The notes: generated by a model from the letters alone, not told the origin. Numbered from the stretch's first letter, positions 45,679 through 57,049 are shown. The stretch is 64,000 nt of DNA from Variovorax davisae (GCF_030316845.1 NZ_JASZYS010000017.1:103694-167693), one strand, 5' to 3'. Numbers and translations are program-made.

Positions 45679-46305
45679 ATGTCCCTCCAGCTCTGGCTCG
45701 CCTTCGTCGCCGCATCGGCGGTGCTGCTGATCATTCCCGGGCCCACCATCCTCACGGTCATCAGCTATTCGGTGGCGCACGGCAAGCGCGCCAACCTGCC
45801 GCTGGTGGCGGCGGTCGCGCTCGGCGACTCGACCGCGCTGGTCGTCTCGCTGCTGGGCCTCGGCGCCCTGCTCGCGACCTCGGCCTTCTGGTTCACCGCC
45901 ATCAAGTGGGTCGGCGGCCTGTACCTGCTCTACCTCGGCATCAAGCTGCTGCGCGCCGGCATCTCGCCGGCCGTGCTGGCGGCGCCGGCCGCGCCCGGCT
46001 CGCGCTGGCGGCTGTTCGCCAACACCTACCTCGTGACTGCGCTCAATCCCAAGGGCATCGTCTTCTTCGTCGCCTTCCTGCCGCAGTTCATCGATCCGCG
46101 CGCGGGCGTGACGCAACAGCTGTGGGTGCTGGCCCTGACCTTCGTCTGCATGGCCGCGCTCAACGCCACGCTGTATGCGGTGTTCGCGGGTTCGGCGCGG
46201 CGCCTGCTGGCCTCGCCGCGGGCGCAGCGGCGCTTCAACCTCGCCGGCGGGTCGCTGCTGTCGGCCGCCGGCGTCTGGGCCCTGCTGGCCCGGCGCCCGG
46301 TGTGA
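45679..46305 (+). CDS. LysE/RhtB-family amino-acid exporter
   Basis: This 208-residue protein has six predicted membrane helices. It shows the family motifs LLIIPGPTILTVISYSVAHG near the N-terminus, KWVGGLYLLYLGIKLLR in helix three and ALNPKGIVFFVAFLPQF in the centre. Members export amino acids such as lysine, threonine or homoserine lactones. AAGGAA precedes the ATG by 9 bp. The gene ends 10 bp before the convergent lipoprotein gene, and no terminator is evident between them. Confidence 0.9.
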   Translation: MSLQLWLAFVAASAVLLIIPGPTILTVISYSVAHGKRANLPLVAAVALGDSTALVVSLLGLGALLATSAFWFTAIKWVGGLYLLYLGIKLLRAGISPAVLAAPAAPGSRWRLFANTYLVTALNPKGIVFFVAFLPQFIDPRAGVTQQLWVLALTFVCMAALNATLYAVFAGSARRLLASPRAQRRFNLAGGSLLSAAGVWALLARRPV

Positions 46306-46315
46306 GCCGCCGGCC

Positions 46316-46492
46316 TCAATAGCGGTACGGATCGTTGGGGCGGCGATCGTAGCGGTTGGGCACGCCGTCGCGGTCGCGATCGCGGTCCATGTAGACGCCA
46401 CCCCGCGGCGGCGGCGGGCGGTAGTTGTCGTAGGGCGCGACGATGCAGCCCGACAGCGTCAGGGCAGCGAGAACGAGTGCGAGGCGCTTCAT
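46316..46492 (-). CDS. Small lipoprotein with Asp/Arg-rich tail
   Basis: This 58-residue protein has a signal peptide MKRLALVLAALTLSGC with lipobox LSGC (Cys16). A proline-rich spacer (NYRPPPPRGG) and a tail MDRDRDRDGVPNRYDRRPND follow. The DxDxDG pattern resembles calcium-binding loops of thrombospondin type 3 or EF-hand kind, though too short to be sure. GGAG precedes the ATG by about 6 bp. It lies 84 bp downstream of the ABC transporter fusion gene on the same strand. Function is unknown. Confidence 0.8.
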   Translation of the reverse strand: MKRLALVLAALTLSGCIVAPYDNYRPPPPRGGVYMDRDRDRDGVPNRYDRRPNDPYRY

Positions 46493-46576
46493 CGAGATCT
46501 CCTTGGGTTGGAGATTCCATCGTCGAGCGCACCGGTGTCGGCCCCGCATCGGCAGCACGCAGAAGCGTGAAGTCCG

Positions 46577-49140
<2,564 letters not shown>

Positions 49141-49144
<4 letters not shown>

Positions 49145-50019
49145 ACCTTCTTCACCTCCGCGCTGCCGAACAGCCCGTTCGGCCGCAGCGCCAGCACCGC
49201 GATCACCAGCGAGAAGCTCAGGATCTGGGTGTAGCTCGAGCCCAGCGTGGCGCCGATCAGCGATTCCAGGATGCCGAACAGCAGCCCGGCCACCATCACG
49301 CCCCAGGGACTCGTGATGCCGCCGAGGATCGCGACCGCGAAAGCCTTGAGGCCGAACAGCGTGCCCATGTCGGCGTTGACGTTGAAGAGCGGCGCGATCA
49401 GTACGCCGGCGACGCCGGCGAAGGCCGCCGACAGCGCAAAGGCCAGCGCCACCACGCGCCGGATCGGAATGCCCATGAGCCGCGCGGCATCGCGGTTCTG
49501 CACCACCGCCAGCATGGCGACGCCCCAGCGCGTGCGGCGCGACACCGCGTGCAGCGCCCCCGCCAGCGCCATCCCGACCACCGGGATCACCAGCTGCAGC
49601 GGGTAGACGCCAAGCCCGACCTCGCCCACCGAGACCGGCGACACGGCCAGCGGCGACGGCAGGCTGCGCGGCTCCTTGCCGAAGGTGAAGAGCACCGCGT
49701 TGTCCAGCACGATGCCGAGCGCGACGGTGGCGATCAGCCAGGCGTTGGAGCCGCGACTGGCGAAGGGCCGCACGGCCAGGAACTCCACCACCAGGCCGTA
49801 CAGCGCGCACAGGAGCAGCGCCAGCAGGATGGCCAGCGCCACCGGCCAACCCAGCGTCTGCGCGAAGGTGAAGGTCAGCACCGCGCCGAGCATCATCGAG
49901 CTGCCCTGCGCGAAGTTGACCGTGCCCGAGACGGCATAAGTCACGTAGAACCCGAGGGCCATCAGCCCGTACATGCTTCCAAGGCCGAAGCCACCGAGGA
50001 GCGCTGACAACATCGACAT
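49141..50019 (-). CDS. LivH-type ABC permease
   Basis: This 292-residue permease of the branched-chain amino acid transporter family has the family N-terminus GGFGLGSMYGLMALGFYVTY and SGTVNFAQGSSMMLGAV, and C-terminal FGLKAFAVAILGGITSPWG. It pairs with the LivM part of the fusion gene to form the membrane channel. The start is the first of two ATGs (50019, 50013) just after the binding-protein gene; neither has a strong ribosome-binding site. It overlaps the fusion gene by 4 bp. Confidence 0.92.
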
Positions 50020-50041
50020 CTTGGAAGTCCCGGCCGCGTGC

Positions 50042-51232
50042 TCAGTTGGTCGACAGGCCGACCGGCAGGATGCGGTTGTCGACGAACTGCGCCCAGACAT
50101 AGTCGTCGGCGCCCAGCGCGTCGTGGTTGGCGGCCGTGAACGGCGTCCTGTAGCTCTTGATCAGGCCGTCGTAGCTGGCGATCTTGTAGAAGCCCTGGCG
50201 CACCGCGTCGCCATCGGTCGAGCCGGCCTGCGCGATCGCCAGCGCCGCCAGGTGCATGCCGTCGTAGGCGTTGGCCACGCCCACCGCCGGCGTGATGTCG
50301 CCCGGGCCCTTGATGGCCAGGTACTTGGCGACCAGCGACTTGATCACGCGCTCGCCGACCGGCGACTGCTTGCCGAAGAAGCTGTAGGTCTGGACGAAGT
50401 GCACGTCCTTCGCGTTCGGACCGGCGAGCTCGGTGAAGCGGCCGCCCGCGGGGCCCCAGTGCGAGACCACCGGCACCTTCCAGCCCATGCGGTCGAGCGA
50501 CTTCACCACCTGCGCCGACGGCCCGACGTTGGCGACCAGGAACAGGGCATCGGCGCCCGCGGCCTTCAGGCGCGTGAGCTGCGGCACCATGTCCAGGTCG
50601 CTGGCCTCGAACTTCTCCACGCCGGCCGGCGCGATGCCCTTCTCGGCCAGCGCCGCCTTCAGGCCCTTCTCGTTCGATTCGCCCCACGGGTTGTTGACCA
50701 GGATCATGCCGGGCTTGGCCGACTTGAAGGTCTTCTGCGCGTACTGCAGCATGGCGCGGTCGACGGTCTCGTCGACCGCCGAGACCCGGAAGGCGTAGTT
50801 GGGATTGGCGCCGTTCTTCGTGATCGGCGTGCCGGCCGCCCAGGGCCCCATGAAGGGCACCTTCTCCTGGTTCGCCAGCGGCACGATGGCCATCGAGACC
50901 GGCGTGTCGAGGCCGCCGAAGAGCACCGCCACCTTCTCCTTGTAGATCAGCTCGCGGGCCGCGACCACGCCCTTGGCCGGGTTGGCCTCGTCGTCGCGGC
51001 GCACCAGTTCGAGCTGGCGGCCGCCGAGCAGGCCACCCTTGGCGTTGACCTCGTCGATGGCCAGCTGGAGGCCGCGCGAGATCGCCTCGCCGGAGAGGGC
51101 CGACTGGCCCGAGAGCGCGGTCACCAGGCCGATCTTGATCGGCTCGGCGGCAGCGGCGACAGTGCCCCACAGGGCGGCGAAGGCAAGCGCGCAGGCGCTC
51201 GAAACAAGAGTGCGGCGGGCAAAGAGGGACAT
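50042..51232 (-). CDS. Periplasmic Liv-type substrate-binding protein
   Basis: This 396-residue protein has a signal peptide MSLFARRTLVSSACALAFAA... cleaved near VAAAA/EP. The mature part starts IKIGLVTALSGQSALSGEAI, the N-terminus of Peripla_BP_6 proteins of Leu/Ile/Val and amide-compound transporters. The start at 51232 has GGAG 6 bp upstream. It is the first gene of the transporter operon, divergent from the deacetylase-family gene with a 155-bp gap holding possible operator sites. The ligand is unknown. Confidence 0.93.
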   Translation of the reverse strand: MSLFARRTLVSSACALAFAALWGTVAAAAEPIKIGLVTALSGQSALSGEAISRGLQLAIDEVNAKGGLLGGRQLELVRRDDEANPAKGVVAARELIYKEKVAVLFGGLDTPVSMAIVPLANQEKVPFMGPWAAGTPITKNGANPNYAFRVSAVDETVDRAMLQYAQKTFKSAKPGMILVNNPWGESNEKGLKAALAEKGIAPAGVEKFEASDLDMVPQLTRLKAAGADALFLVANVGPSAQVVKSLDRMGWKVPVVSHWGPAGGRFTELAGPNAKDVHFVQTYSFFGKQSPVGERVIKSLVAKYLAIKGPGDITPAVGVANAYDGMHLAALAIAQAGSTDGDAVRQGFYKIASYDGLIKSYRTPFTAANHDALGADDYVWAQFVDNRILPVGLSTN

Positions 51233-51288
51233 GCGAATCTCCGTGGATGGGACTCCCGCCGGAATGCAAGCGCCGTGCCAGTGTCGCC

Positions 51289-51337
51289 AATTCACGATAA
51301 TTCACGCGCACATTTCTGAACATGGATTGTTCACAAT
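51289..51337. promoter_or_regulatory. Possible GntR operator and phased direct repeat
   Basis: The perfect palindrome ATTGTTCACAAT (51326-51337) has the GT-N-AC core typical of GntR/FCD operators. A direct repeat AATTCACG at 51289-51296 and 51299-51306 has a 10-bp period, one helical turn. Both lie in the divergent gap between the transporter operon and the hydrolase-gntR operon. They were found by eye only. Confidence 0.35.
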
Positions 51338-51387
51338 CGGCACACAACTTGCAGACAAACAGCGTCACCGCGACCTGGAGATCCCGA

Positions 51388-52293
51388 ATGAACGCCCGCT
51401 ACCTCGGCCCGCTGCCCACGCACGGCCGCTTCGACTACCTGCCGATCACGCGGCGCGCCGACCATGCCTGGCCCAACGGCGCCCGGCTGGCGGTCTACCT
51501 GGGCTTCAACCTGGAGCATTTCGCCTTCGGCGAGGGCATGGGCGCATGCATCGGTCCGGTGCATCCGCACCCGGACGTGCTCAATTTCTCGTGGCGCGAG
51601 TACGGCAACCGGGTCGGTGCCTGGCGCTGCCTCGAGCTGTTCGACAGCCTCGGCCTGCCGTCGAGCACCCTGCTCAACACCGCGCTCTACGACCACTGCC
51701 CGGAACTGGTCGCCGCCTCGGTGGCCCGCGGCGACGAACTCATCGGCCACGGCCACAGCAACTCCGAGCGCCAGTCCGACATGGCCGAGGCCGACGAGGC
51801 CGCGCTGCTGGCCGACTGCCGCGAGCGGATGCGCCTGGAAAGCGGCCAGGCCCCCACCGGGTGGCTCTCGCCCTGGATCTCGGAAAGCCCGCTCACGCCC
51901 GACTTGCTGGCCGAGGCCGGCTACGGCTACACCCTCAACTGGTGCCACGACGACCAGCCGCTGCGCATGCGCACGCGCAGCGGCCGCACCCTGTGGTCGG
52001 TGCCCTATCCGCAGGAGCTCAACGACATCCCGATGATCATCGCCCGCCAGATGGACGCCAAGGACTTCGCCCGCATGGTGATCGACAACGCCGACGAGAT
52101 GCTCGAACAGTCGCGCCGCCAGCCGCTGGTGATGGGCCTCGCGCTGCACCCCTACATCGTCGGCCAGCCCTACCGGCTGCGCCACCTGCGCCGCGCGCTC
52201 TCCCACCTGGCGCGCATGCGCGACCGCGGTGAGCTATGGTTCACCACGCCGGGCGCGATCTGCCGGCACATGGAAACGCTGGAACCCAAGTGA
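51388..52293 (+). CDS. Polysaccharide-deacetylase-family hydrolase (PuuE-like)
   Basis: This 301-residue protein resembles the NodB-homology enzymes related to PuuE allantoinase rather than chitin deacetylases. It contains FNLEHFAFGEGMG and YGNRVGAWRCLELFDSLGLPSS, and the metal-type histidines in GHGHSNSE. TGWLSPWISESPLTPDLLAEAG, SVPYPQELNDIP and LALHPYIVGQPYR follow. No signal peptide is present, so it is cytoplasmic and should act on an imported small molecule, possibly a ureide or cyclic amide. GGAG precedes the ATG at 51388. The stop overlaps the regulator start (TGATG), and the transporter is divergent. Confidence 0.85.
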   Translation: MNARYLGPLPTHGRFDYLPITRRADHAWPNGARLAVYLGFNLEHFAFGEGMGACIGPVHPHPDVLNFSWREYGNRVGAWRCLELFDSLGLPSSTLLNTALYDHCPELVAASVARGDELIGHGHSNSERQSDMAEADEAALLADCRERMRLESGQAPTGWLSPWISESPLTPDLLAEAGYGYTLNWCHDDQPLRMRTRSGRTLWSVPYPQELNDIPMIIARQMDAKDFARMVIDNADEMLEQSRRQPLVMGLALHPYIVGQPYRLRHLRRALSHLARMRDRGELWFTTPGAICRHMETLEPK

Positions 52294-52991
52294 TGAAACC
52301 CGAGGCCCCCACCGACGAAGACGCCGACGACGTCGAGCAGCGTATCTACGGCGCGGTCTTCGACAGCGTCATGAACCAGCGCCTGACGCCCGGCACCAAG
52401 CTGCCCGAGGCCTCTCTGTGCGAGCTGTTCGGCGTCAGCCGCTCGGTGGTGCGCCGTGTGCTGCAGCGCCTCGCGCACGACTACATCGTGCAGCTTCGGC
52501 CCAACCGCGGAGCCATCATCGCCATGCCCTCGCCCGAGGAAACGCGGCAGATCTTCGAGGCCCGGCGCGGGCTCGAAACGCTGGTCGTGCGGCTGGCGAC
52601 CCAGAACGCCACCGCGCGCGACCTCAGCGAGCTGCGCCAGCAGTTGCGCCAGGAGCACGACGCCATGCACCGCTTCGACCAGCCGGCCTGGGCCCGGCTC
52701 GCCAGCTCCTTCCACCTGCGCATGGCCGCCCTGGCGCGCAATCCGATCCTCGAACGCTACCTGGCCGAGCTGGTGTCGCGCTGCTCGCTGATCGTCGCGC
52801 TGTACGAGCCGCCCGGCAATGCCGCCTGCGAGCACGACGAGCACGAGCGCATCGTCGACTGCCTGGCGCGCGGCGATGCCGAGGGCGCCGCCCGGCTGAT
52901 GGACGAGCACCTGCGCGAGCTGGAGCGCAACGTGTCGGTGCAGCGCGCCGCCCCCGAACGCACGCTGGCGCACCTGCTCGGGATGGCATGA
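52293..52991 (+). CDS. GntR/FCD-family transcriptional regulator
   Basis: This 232-residue protein has an N-terminal winged helix (residues about 15-80) with LPEASLCELFGVSRSVVRRVLQRLAHDY. A C-terminal all-helical FCD ligand-binding domain follows, with ARRGLETLVVRLA, FHLRMAALARNPILERYLAEL and the metal-site histidine in EHDEHERIVDCL. It probably senses the substrate or an intermediate of the adjacent pathway and controls the divergent transporter. It starts inside the stop of the hydrolase gene and overlaps pbpC by 4 bp. Confidence 0.93.
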   Translation: MKPEAPTDEDADDVEQRIYGAVFDSVMNQRLTPGTKLPEASLCELFGVSRSVVRRVLQRLAHDYIVQLRPNRGAIIAMPSPEETRQIFEARRGLETLVVRLATQNATARDLSELRQQLRQEHDAMHRFDQPAWARLASSFHLRMAALARNPILERYLAELVSRCSLIVALYEPPGNAACEHDEHERIVDCLARGDAEGAARLMDEHLRELERNVSVQRAAPERTLAHLLGMA

Positions 52992-55138
52992 CCGGCCGGC
53001 GCTCGCTCGCCATCGCGCTGGCCGTCCTGCTGGCGGCGCCGGCTTGGGCCGGTCTCGCGAGCTTCGACGAGGTCCGGCGCGATTTCCGCCCGTCCGACAC
53101 CGCCGTGCTGGACCGCGACGGCCTGCTGCTGCAGCGCGTGCGCACCGACGCCAGCGTGCGGCGCGGCGACTGGATCGTGCTGGCCGACATCTCGCCAGCC
53201 CTGCGCAGCGCGATGCTGCTGAGCGAGGACCAGCGCTTCTACGAACACAGCGGCGTCGACTGGCGCGCGGTGTCGGCGGCGGCCTGGGGCAATCTCTGGA
53301 ACACCCGGACCCGCGGCGCGTCGACCATCACCATGCAGCTCGCCGGCCTGCTCGACGACGACCTGCGCCGCGCCGGCGGCGGCCGCAGCCTGGCGCAGAA
53401 ACTGGGCCAGACGGTCGCCGCCCAGCAGTTGGAGCGCCAGTGGCGCAAGGACCAGATCCTCGAGGCCTACCTCAACACCGTGCCTTTCCGCGGCGAGATC
53501 GTCGGCATCGACGCCCTGTCGCGCACGCTGTTCGGCAAGGCGCCGCATGGGCTCGACGGCCGCGAGGCGGCGGTGGCGGCCGCGCTGGTGCGCGCGCCCA
53601 ACGCCAAGCCCGCGCTGGTGGCGCAGCGCGCCTGCGAGCTGCTGCGGGCGATGGAGCCGGGCGCCAAGCCCGACTGCGCGGCGCTCGACATGTTCGCGAG
53701 CGCCGCGCTGCAGCGGCGCGCCTTCGATCCGAGCGAAGGCATCGCGCCGCACCTGGCACGCCGGGCGCTGAAGGAAGTCGGCCATCCGGTCCGGCCGCTG
53801 CGCACCACCCTGCGGGCGCCGCTGCAGCGTTTCGCGCTCGATGCGCTGCAGCGCCAATTGCGTGAACTGCGCGGGCGCAACGTCGAGGACGGCGCGCTGG
53901 TGGTGCTGGACAACGCCAGCGGCGAGGTGCTGGCCTGGGTCGGCTCGTCCGGCACGCTGAGCCGCGCGGCCGAGGTCGACGGCGTGCTCGCGCAGCGGCA
54001 GCCGGGCTCGACCCTCAAGCCCTTCCTGTACGCGCAGGCGCTGGCCGAGCGCAGGCTCACGGCCGCTTCGCTCTTGGACGACTCGTCGGCCCAGATCAAC
54101 ACCGCCGGCGGCCTCTACATCCCGCAGAACTACGACCGGCAGTTCAAGGGCTACGTCTCGGTGCGCACCGCGCTCGCGGCCTCGCTCAACGTGCCGGCGG
54201 TGCGCACGCTGGTGATGGTCTCGCCCGAGGCCTTCGCGCGCCAGTTGCGCGCGGCCGGCTTGCCGCTGGCGCAGAGCGGCGACTACTACGGCTACAGCCT
54301 GGCGCTCGGCAGTGCCGAGGTCTCGCTGCTGGCGCTCACCAACGCCTACCGGACGCTGGCCAACGGCGGACGCTTCGGCAACACCCGCGACCTGCCCGGG
54401 CCAGCTCCCGCGGCCAGGGACCAGGCCACGGCCATCGATCCGCGCGCCGCCTTCATCGTCGGCGACATCCTGGCCGACCCGAACGCCCGTGCCCGCACCT
54501 TCGGCCTCGACAGCGTGCTCGGCACCCGCTTCTGGAGCGCCGTGAAGACCGGCACCAGCAAGGACATGCGCGACAACTGGGCGATCGGCTGGTCCGCGCG
54601 CTACACGGTCGGCGTCTGGGTCGGCAACGCCAGCGGCGCGCCGATGTGGGACGTGAGCGGCACCAGCGGCGCCGCGCCGGTCTGGGCCCAGACGATGGCC
54701 TTCCTGCATCGCAGCGAACCGAGCCGGGCGCCGGCGCCGCCGGCCGGCGTGCTGCAGGCGCCGGTTCGCTTCGGCGACGCGCTCGAGGCGGCGCGCAGCG
54801 AGTGGTTCATCGCCGGCACCGAGCAGCCGCTGTTCGCGATCGCGCCCGAGGCCTCGACGGCACAGGCGGCGCCGCGCATCACGGCGCCGGCGGACGGCAC
54901 GATCCTCGCCCTCGACCCCGACATCCCGCCGGATCGCCAGCGCGTGCGCTTCGAGGCCGAGGGCCGCGGCGTGCAATGGCGCATCGACGGCAAGCCCCTG
55001 GCGCGCGGCGCCAGCGCGCAATGGCTGCCCTGGCCCGGCCGGCACCGGGTGCAGCTGGTCGATGCACGCGGCCAGGTGGCCGACGAGATCAGGCTCGAAG
55101 TGCGCGGCGCGGGCGTGGTGGCGGGGGCCGGGCGCTGA
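52988..55138 (+). CDS. pbpC: Penicillin-binding protein 1C
   Basis: This 716-residue bifunctional enzyme has a signal/anchor segment at 5-22 and a GT51 transglycosylase domain (SEDQRFYEHSGVDW, STITMQLAGLL). The transpeptidase domain has serine in PGSTLKP near residue 340 and KTGTS near 520. A C-terminal BiPBP_C beta domain follows (PADGTILALDPDIPPDRQ). PBP1C is often linked to bacterial alpha-2-macroglobulin, giving cell-wall repair next to protease defence; the A2M gene is 8.7 kb upstream here. It overlaps the gntR gene by 4 bp (ATGA), an odd operon partner. Confidence 0.94.
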   Translation: MTGRRSLAIALAVLLAAPAWAGLASFDEVRRDFRPSDTAVLDRDGLLLQRVRTDASVRRGDWIVLADISPALRSAMLLSEDQRFYEHSGVDWRAVSAAAWGNLWNTRTRGASTITMQLAGLLDDDLRRAGGGRSLAQKLGQTVAAQQLERQWRKDQILEAYLNTVPFRGEIVGIDALSRTLFGKAPHGLDGREAAVAAALVRAPNAKPALVAQRACELLRAMEPGAKPDCAALDMFASAALQRRAFDPSEGIAPHLARRALKEVGHPVRPLRTTLRAPLQRFALDALQRQLRELRGRNVEDGALVVLDNASGEVLAWVGSSGTLSRAAEVDGVLAQRQPGSTLKPFLYAQALAERRLTAASLLDDSSAQINTAGGLYIPQNYDRQFKGYVSVRTALAASLNVPAVRTLVMVSPEAFARQLRAAGLPLAQSGDYYGYSLALGSAEVSLLALTNAYRTLANGGRFGNTRDLPGPAPAARDQATAIDPRAAFIVGDILADPNARARTFGLDSVLGTRFWSAVKTGTSKDMRDNWAIGWSARYTVGVWVGNASGAPMWDVSGTSGAAPVWAQTMAFLHRSEPSRAPAPPAGVLQAPVRFGDALEAARSEWFIAGTEQPLFAIAPEASTAQAAPRITAPADGTILALDPDIPPDRQRVRFEAEGRGVQWRIDGKPLARGASAQWLPWPGRHRVQLVDARGQVADEIRLEVRGAGVVAGAGR

Positions 55139-55319
55139 AGCAGGCGAAGGCGTCCGACGGCTGTCAGCCGCGACCGACGGCAGGCAACCGACCAACGGCG
55201 TACAGCCGGCCCGCGCCGCGGCCCACGCCCTCTCAGGCTGGCGGCTGCTGCCGCTCACGCCTCGCCGGCGCTATACCTTCACACATGGGAGTTCGCTCCA
55301 CACCGCGACGGAGGCCGTG
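55139..55319. other. Gap between pbpC and the 38-codon ORF
   Basis: No gene is visible. A short inverted repeat CGGCTG/CAGCCG lies at 55158-55170 without a T tract, and a TATACC stretch near 55273-55278 could be a weak -10 element for the small frame that follows. Confidence 0.4.
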
Positions 55320-55436
55320 ATGCTGATCAAGATGACAACCGTGCCGCAAGCCCAGGACCCGCAGATGGTGGTCGCATGGATTCGCGCCTGCATCTGGGCC
55401 GGCATCGAGGGTTGGCCCTTCTGCAGGCTGAAGTAG
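55320..55436 (+). CDS. Possible 38-residue small protein
   Basis: A 38-codon frame starts with ATG at 55320, preceded by a strong GGAGG with 5-bp spacing. The peptide begins MLIKMTTVPQAQDPQMVVAW, contains an aromatic, cysteine-containing stretch (IRACIWAGIEGWPFCRLK) and is not strongly hydrophobic overall. It ends 7 bp before the convergent ketopantoate-reductase-family gene. I do not recognise a family. It could be a real small protein or a chance frame. Confidence 0.4.
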   Translation: MLIKMTTVPQAQDPQMVVAWIRACIWAGIEGWPFCRLK

Positions 55437-55443
55437 TGGCCGA

Positions 55444-56379
55444 TCAGCCGCCGCTCGCTTCCCGCGCGCGCCGGGCTTCGTAGGCCAGCAGGTGCGCGTA
55501 GGCGATCCGCAGCGGCGTGACCCGCTCGCCGCCGTCGGCACCGCGGCGCAGCAGGTCACCCACGATGTGATCTGCTTCGATGGCGGCACCGCGCTCGATG
55601 TCCTTGAACATCGACGCCGTCATCGACGAACCCCTGGCGTTCAGCATCGCATGGGCGCGTGCCAGCGACTCCTGGCGCGGCGCGAAGCCGTTGTGGGCCA
55701 GGATCGCGGCGCACTCGTCCACCATCGCGTCCGCCACGTCGGTGCCGCCGCTCTGCACGATGTCGCCGACGGTGGCGCGCATCAGGCAGGTCATGCTGGC
55801 GGCCGAGGCGATGAACATCCACTTCTCCCACATGTCCTGCAGGATGTTGCCGGAGGCGCGGGCGTCGAAGTTCGCGCCGGCGAAGGCGGCTTCGAGGCCC
55901 TGCACCCGGGCCGAACGGGCCCCGTTGAACTCGCCGAAGGTCAGGCCGTGCATGTCGTTGTGGTGCAGCACCGTGCCCTCGTCGTCGAGCGAGGCCGAGA
56001 TCATGCACAGTCCGCCGAGCACGCGCTCGGCGCCGAAGCGAGCGCCGAGTTCGTCCAGATGGCGCATGCCGTTGAGCAAGGGAAGAATGGCGGTCCCGGG
56101 CCCGACCGCAGGCGCGAACGACGCCATGGTCTGCGCCAGGTCGTAGGCCTTGCAACCGACGACGACCACGTCGTAGGGCCCACCGATGGCGTCGGCCTGT
56201 ACCGAAGGCGGTGCGGGCAGCCGCAGGCCGCCTCGAGGGCTCTCGATCACCAGCCCGGTCTTTGCCAGCTGCGCCGCGCGCCGCGGCCGCAACAGGAAGG
56301 TGACGTCCTTGCCGGCCTCGAGCAGCCGGCCACCGAAATACCCGCCCAGCGCGCCCGCGCCCACTACCAGGATCCGCAT
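55444..56379 (-). CDS. Ketopantoate reductase (PanE/ApbA) family protein
   Basis: This 311-residue NADPH-dependent reductase has the N-terminal motif MRILVVGAGALGGYFGGRL, VVVVGCKAYDL and LLNGMRH. The C-terminal domain has the conserved lysine in MWEKWMFIASAASMTCLMRA and the SMFKDIERGAAIEADHIVG motif. It may be the pantothenate enzyme 2-dehydropantoate 2-reductase, but genomes often carry several paralogues with other 2-oxo-acid substrates. It follows cynS on the same strand after 69 bp and may be co-transcribed with it. Confidence 0.88.
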   Translation of the reverse strand: MRILVVGAGALGGYFGGRLLEAGKDVTFLLRPRRAAQLAKTGLVIESPRGGLRLPAPPSVQADAIGGPYDVVVVGCKAYDLAQTMASFAPAVGPGTAILPLLNGMRHLDELGARFGAERVLGGLCMISASLDDEGTVLHHNDMHGLTFGEFNGARSARVQGLEAAFAGANFDARASGNILQDMWEKWMFIASAASMTCLMRATVGDIVQSGGTDVADAMVDECAAILAHNGFAPRQESLARAHAMLNARGSSMTASMFKDIERGAAIEADHIVGDLLRRGADGGERVTPLRIAYAHLLAYEARRAREASGG

Positions 56380-56448
56380 GAATCTTTCCTCGTCGATGTT
56401 GGACGGGGGATTCTGCGCCGTTGCCTGCCAGTCTGCTGGCGAGCGCGG

Positions 56449-56892
56449 TCAGTAGCTCTTGTACGGCAGGAACTTGCCCGACAGCACCACGTTCACGCGG
56501 TCGCCCTTGGGGTCGGGCTGGCGCTGGATGTCCATGCTGAAGTCGATCGCGCTCATGATGCCGTCGCCGAACTCCTCGTGGATCAGCGCCTTGATGGTCG
56601 TGCCGTAGACGCTCACCACCTCGTACCAGCGGTAGATCAGCGGATCGGTCGGCACCGGCGTGGGCAGCGAGCCCTTGTAAGGCACCACCTGCAGCCACTT
56701 CTGCTCTTCGGCCGTGAGGCCGAAGATCTTGCCGATCACCTTGGCCTGGGCGGCGTCGAGCGTCATCTGGCCGAGGCAGGCGGCGGTGGTCCACTCCTTC
56801 GACAAGCCGACCTTCTTCGCCACGTCGGCCCACTGGATGGCCTTCGCCACCTTCACGGTGATGATCTTCTCGGTGACGTCGTTGCGGTTCAT
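56449..56892 (-). CDS. cynS: Cyanate hydratase (cyanase)
   Basis: This 147-residue protein has an N-terminal helix-turn-helix-like region and a C-terminal catalytic domain. The three active-site residues of the E. coli enzyme are conserved: R88 and E91 in YRWYEVVSVYGTT and S114 in GIMSAIDF. It decomposes cyanate with bicarbonate to ammonia and CO2. GGAG precedes the ATG at 56892. No carbonic anhydrase (cynT) or CynR is beside it. It is divergent from lldD. Confidence 0.96.
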   Translation of the reverse strand: MNRNDVTEKIITVKVAKAIQWADVAKKVGLSKEWTTAACLGQMTLDAAQAKVIGKIFGLTAEEQKWLQVVPYKGSLPTPVPTDPLIYRWYEVVSVYGTTIKALIHEEFGDGIMSAIDFSMDIQRQPDPKGDRVNVVLSGKFLPYKSY

Positions 56893-56921
56893 TTCGAATG
56901 CTCCTGTGGGTCGATGCGGTC

Positions 56922-56937
56922 GGCAACGGGCGTTGCC
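56922..56937. promoter_or_regulatory. Inverted repeat between cynS and lldD
   Basis: GGCAAC and GTTGCC form a perfect 6-bp inverted repeat around GGGC, 30 bp upstream of cynS. A second palindrome, GGTGCACC, lies at 56972-56979. Either could be an operator in the 157-bp divergent region; both could occur by chance in GC-rich DNA. Confidence 0.25.
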
Positions 56938-57049
56938 ATGCACCAGACACAAGCAACTGCCGTGCCGCGATGGTGCACCGGTTACAGGGCGCGAGCGGTC
57001 CCGAAGATAATAGGCATTGCGCAGCCACAGAACCCAGGAGCCCTTTCCC

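Noticed and set aside
49145..49849. Upstream extension of the LivMGF fusion
   Set aside because: It would overlap the livH gene entirely; the ATG at 49144 overlapping the livH stop is the natural start.
56972..56979. GGTGCACC palindrome as an operator
   Set aside because: An 8-bp palindrome is expected often by chance in DNA of this GC content; no second copy or spacing pattern supports it.
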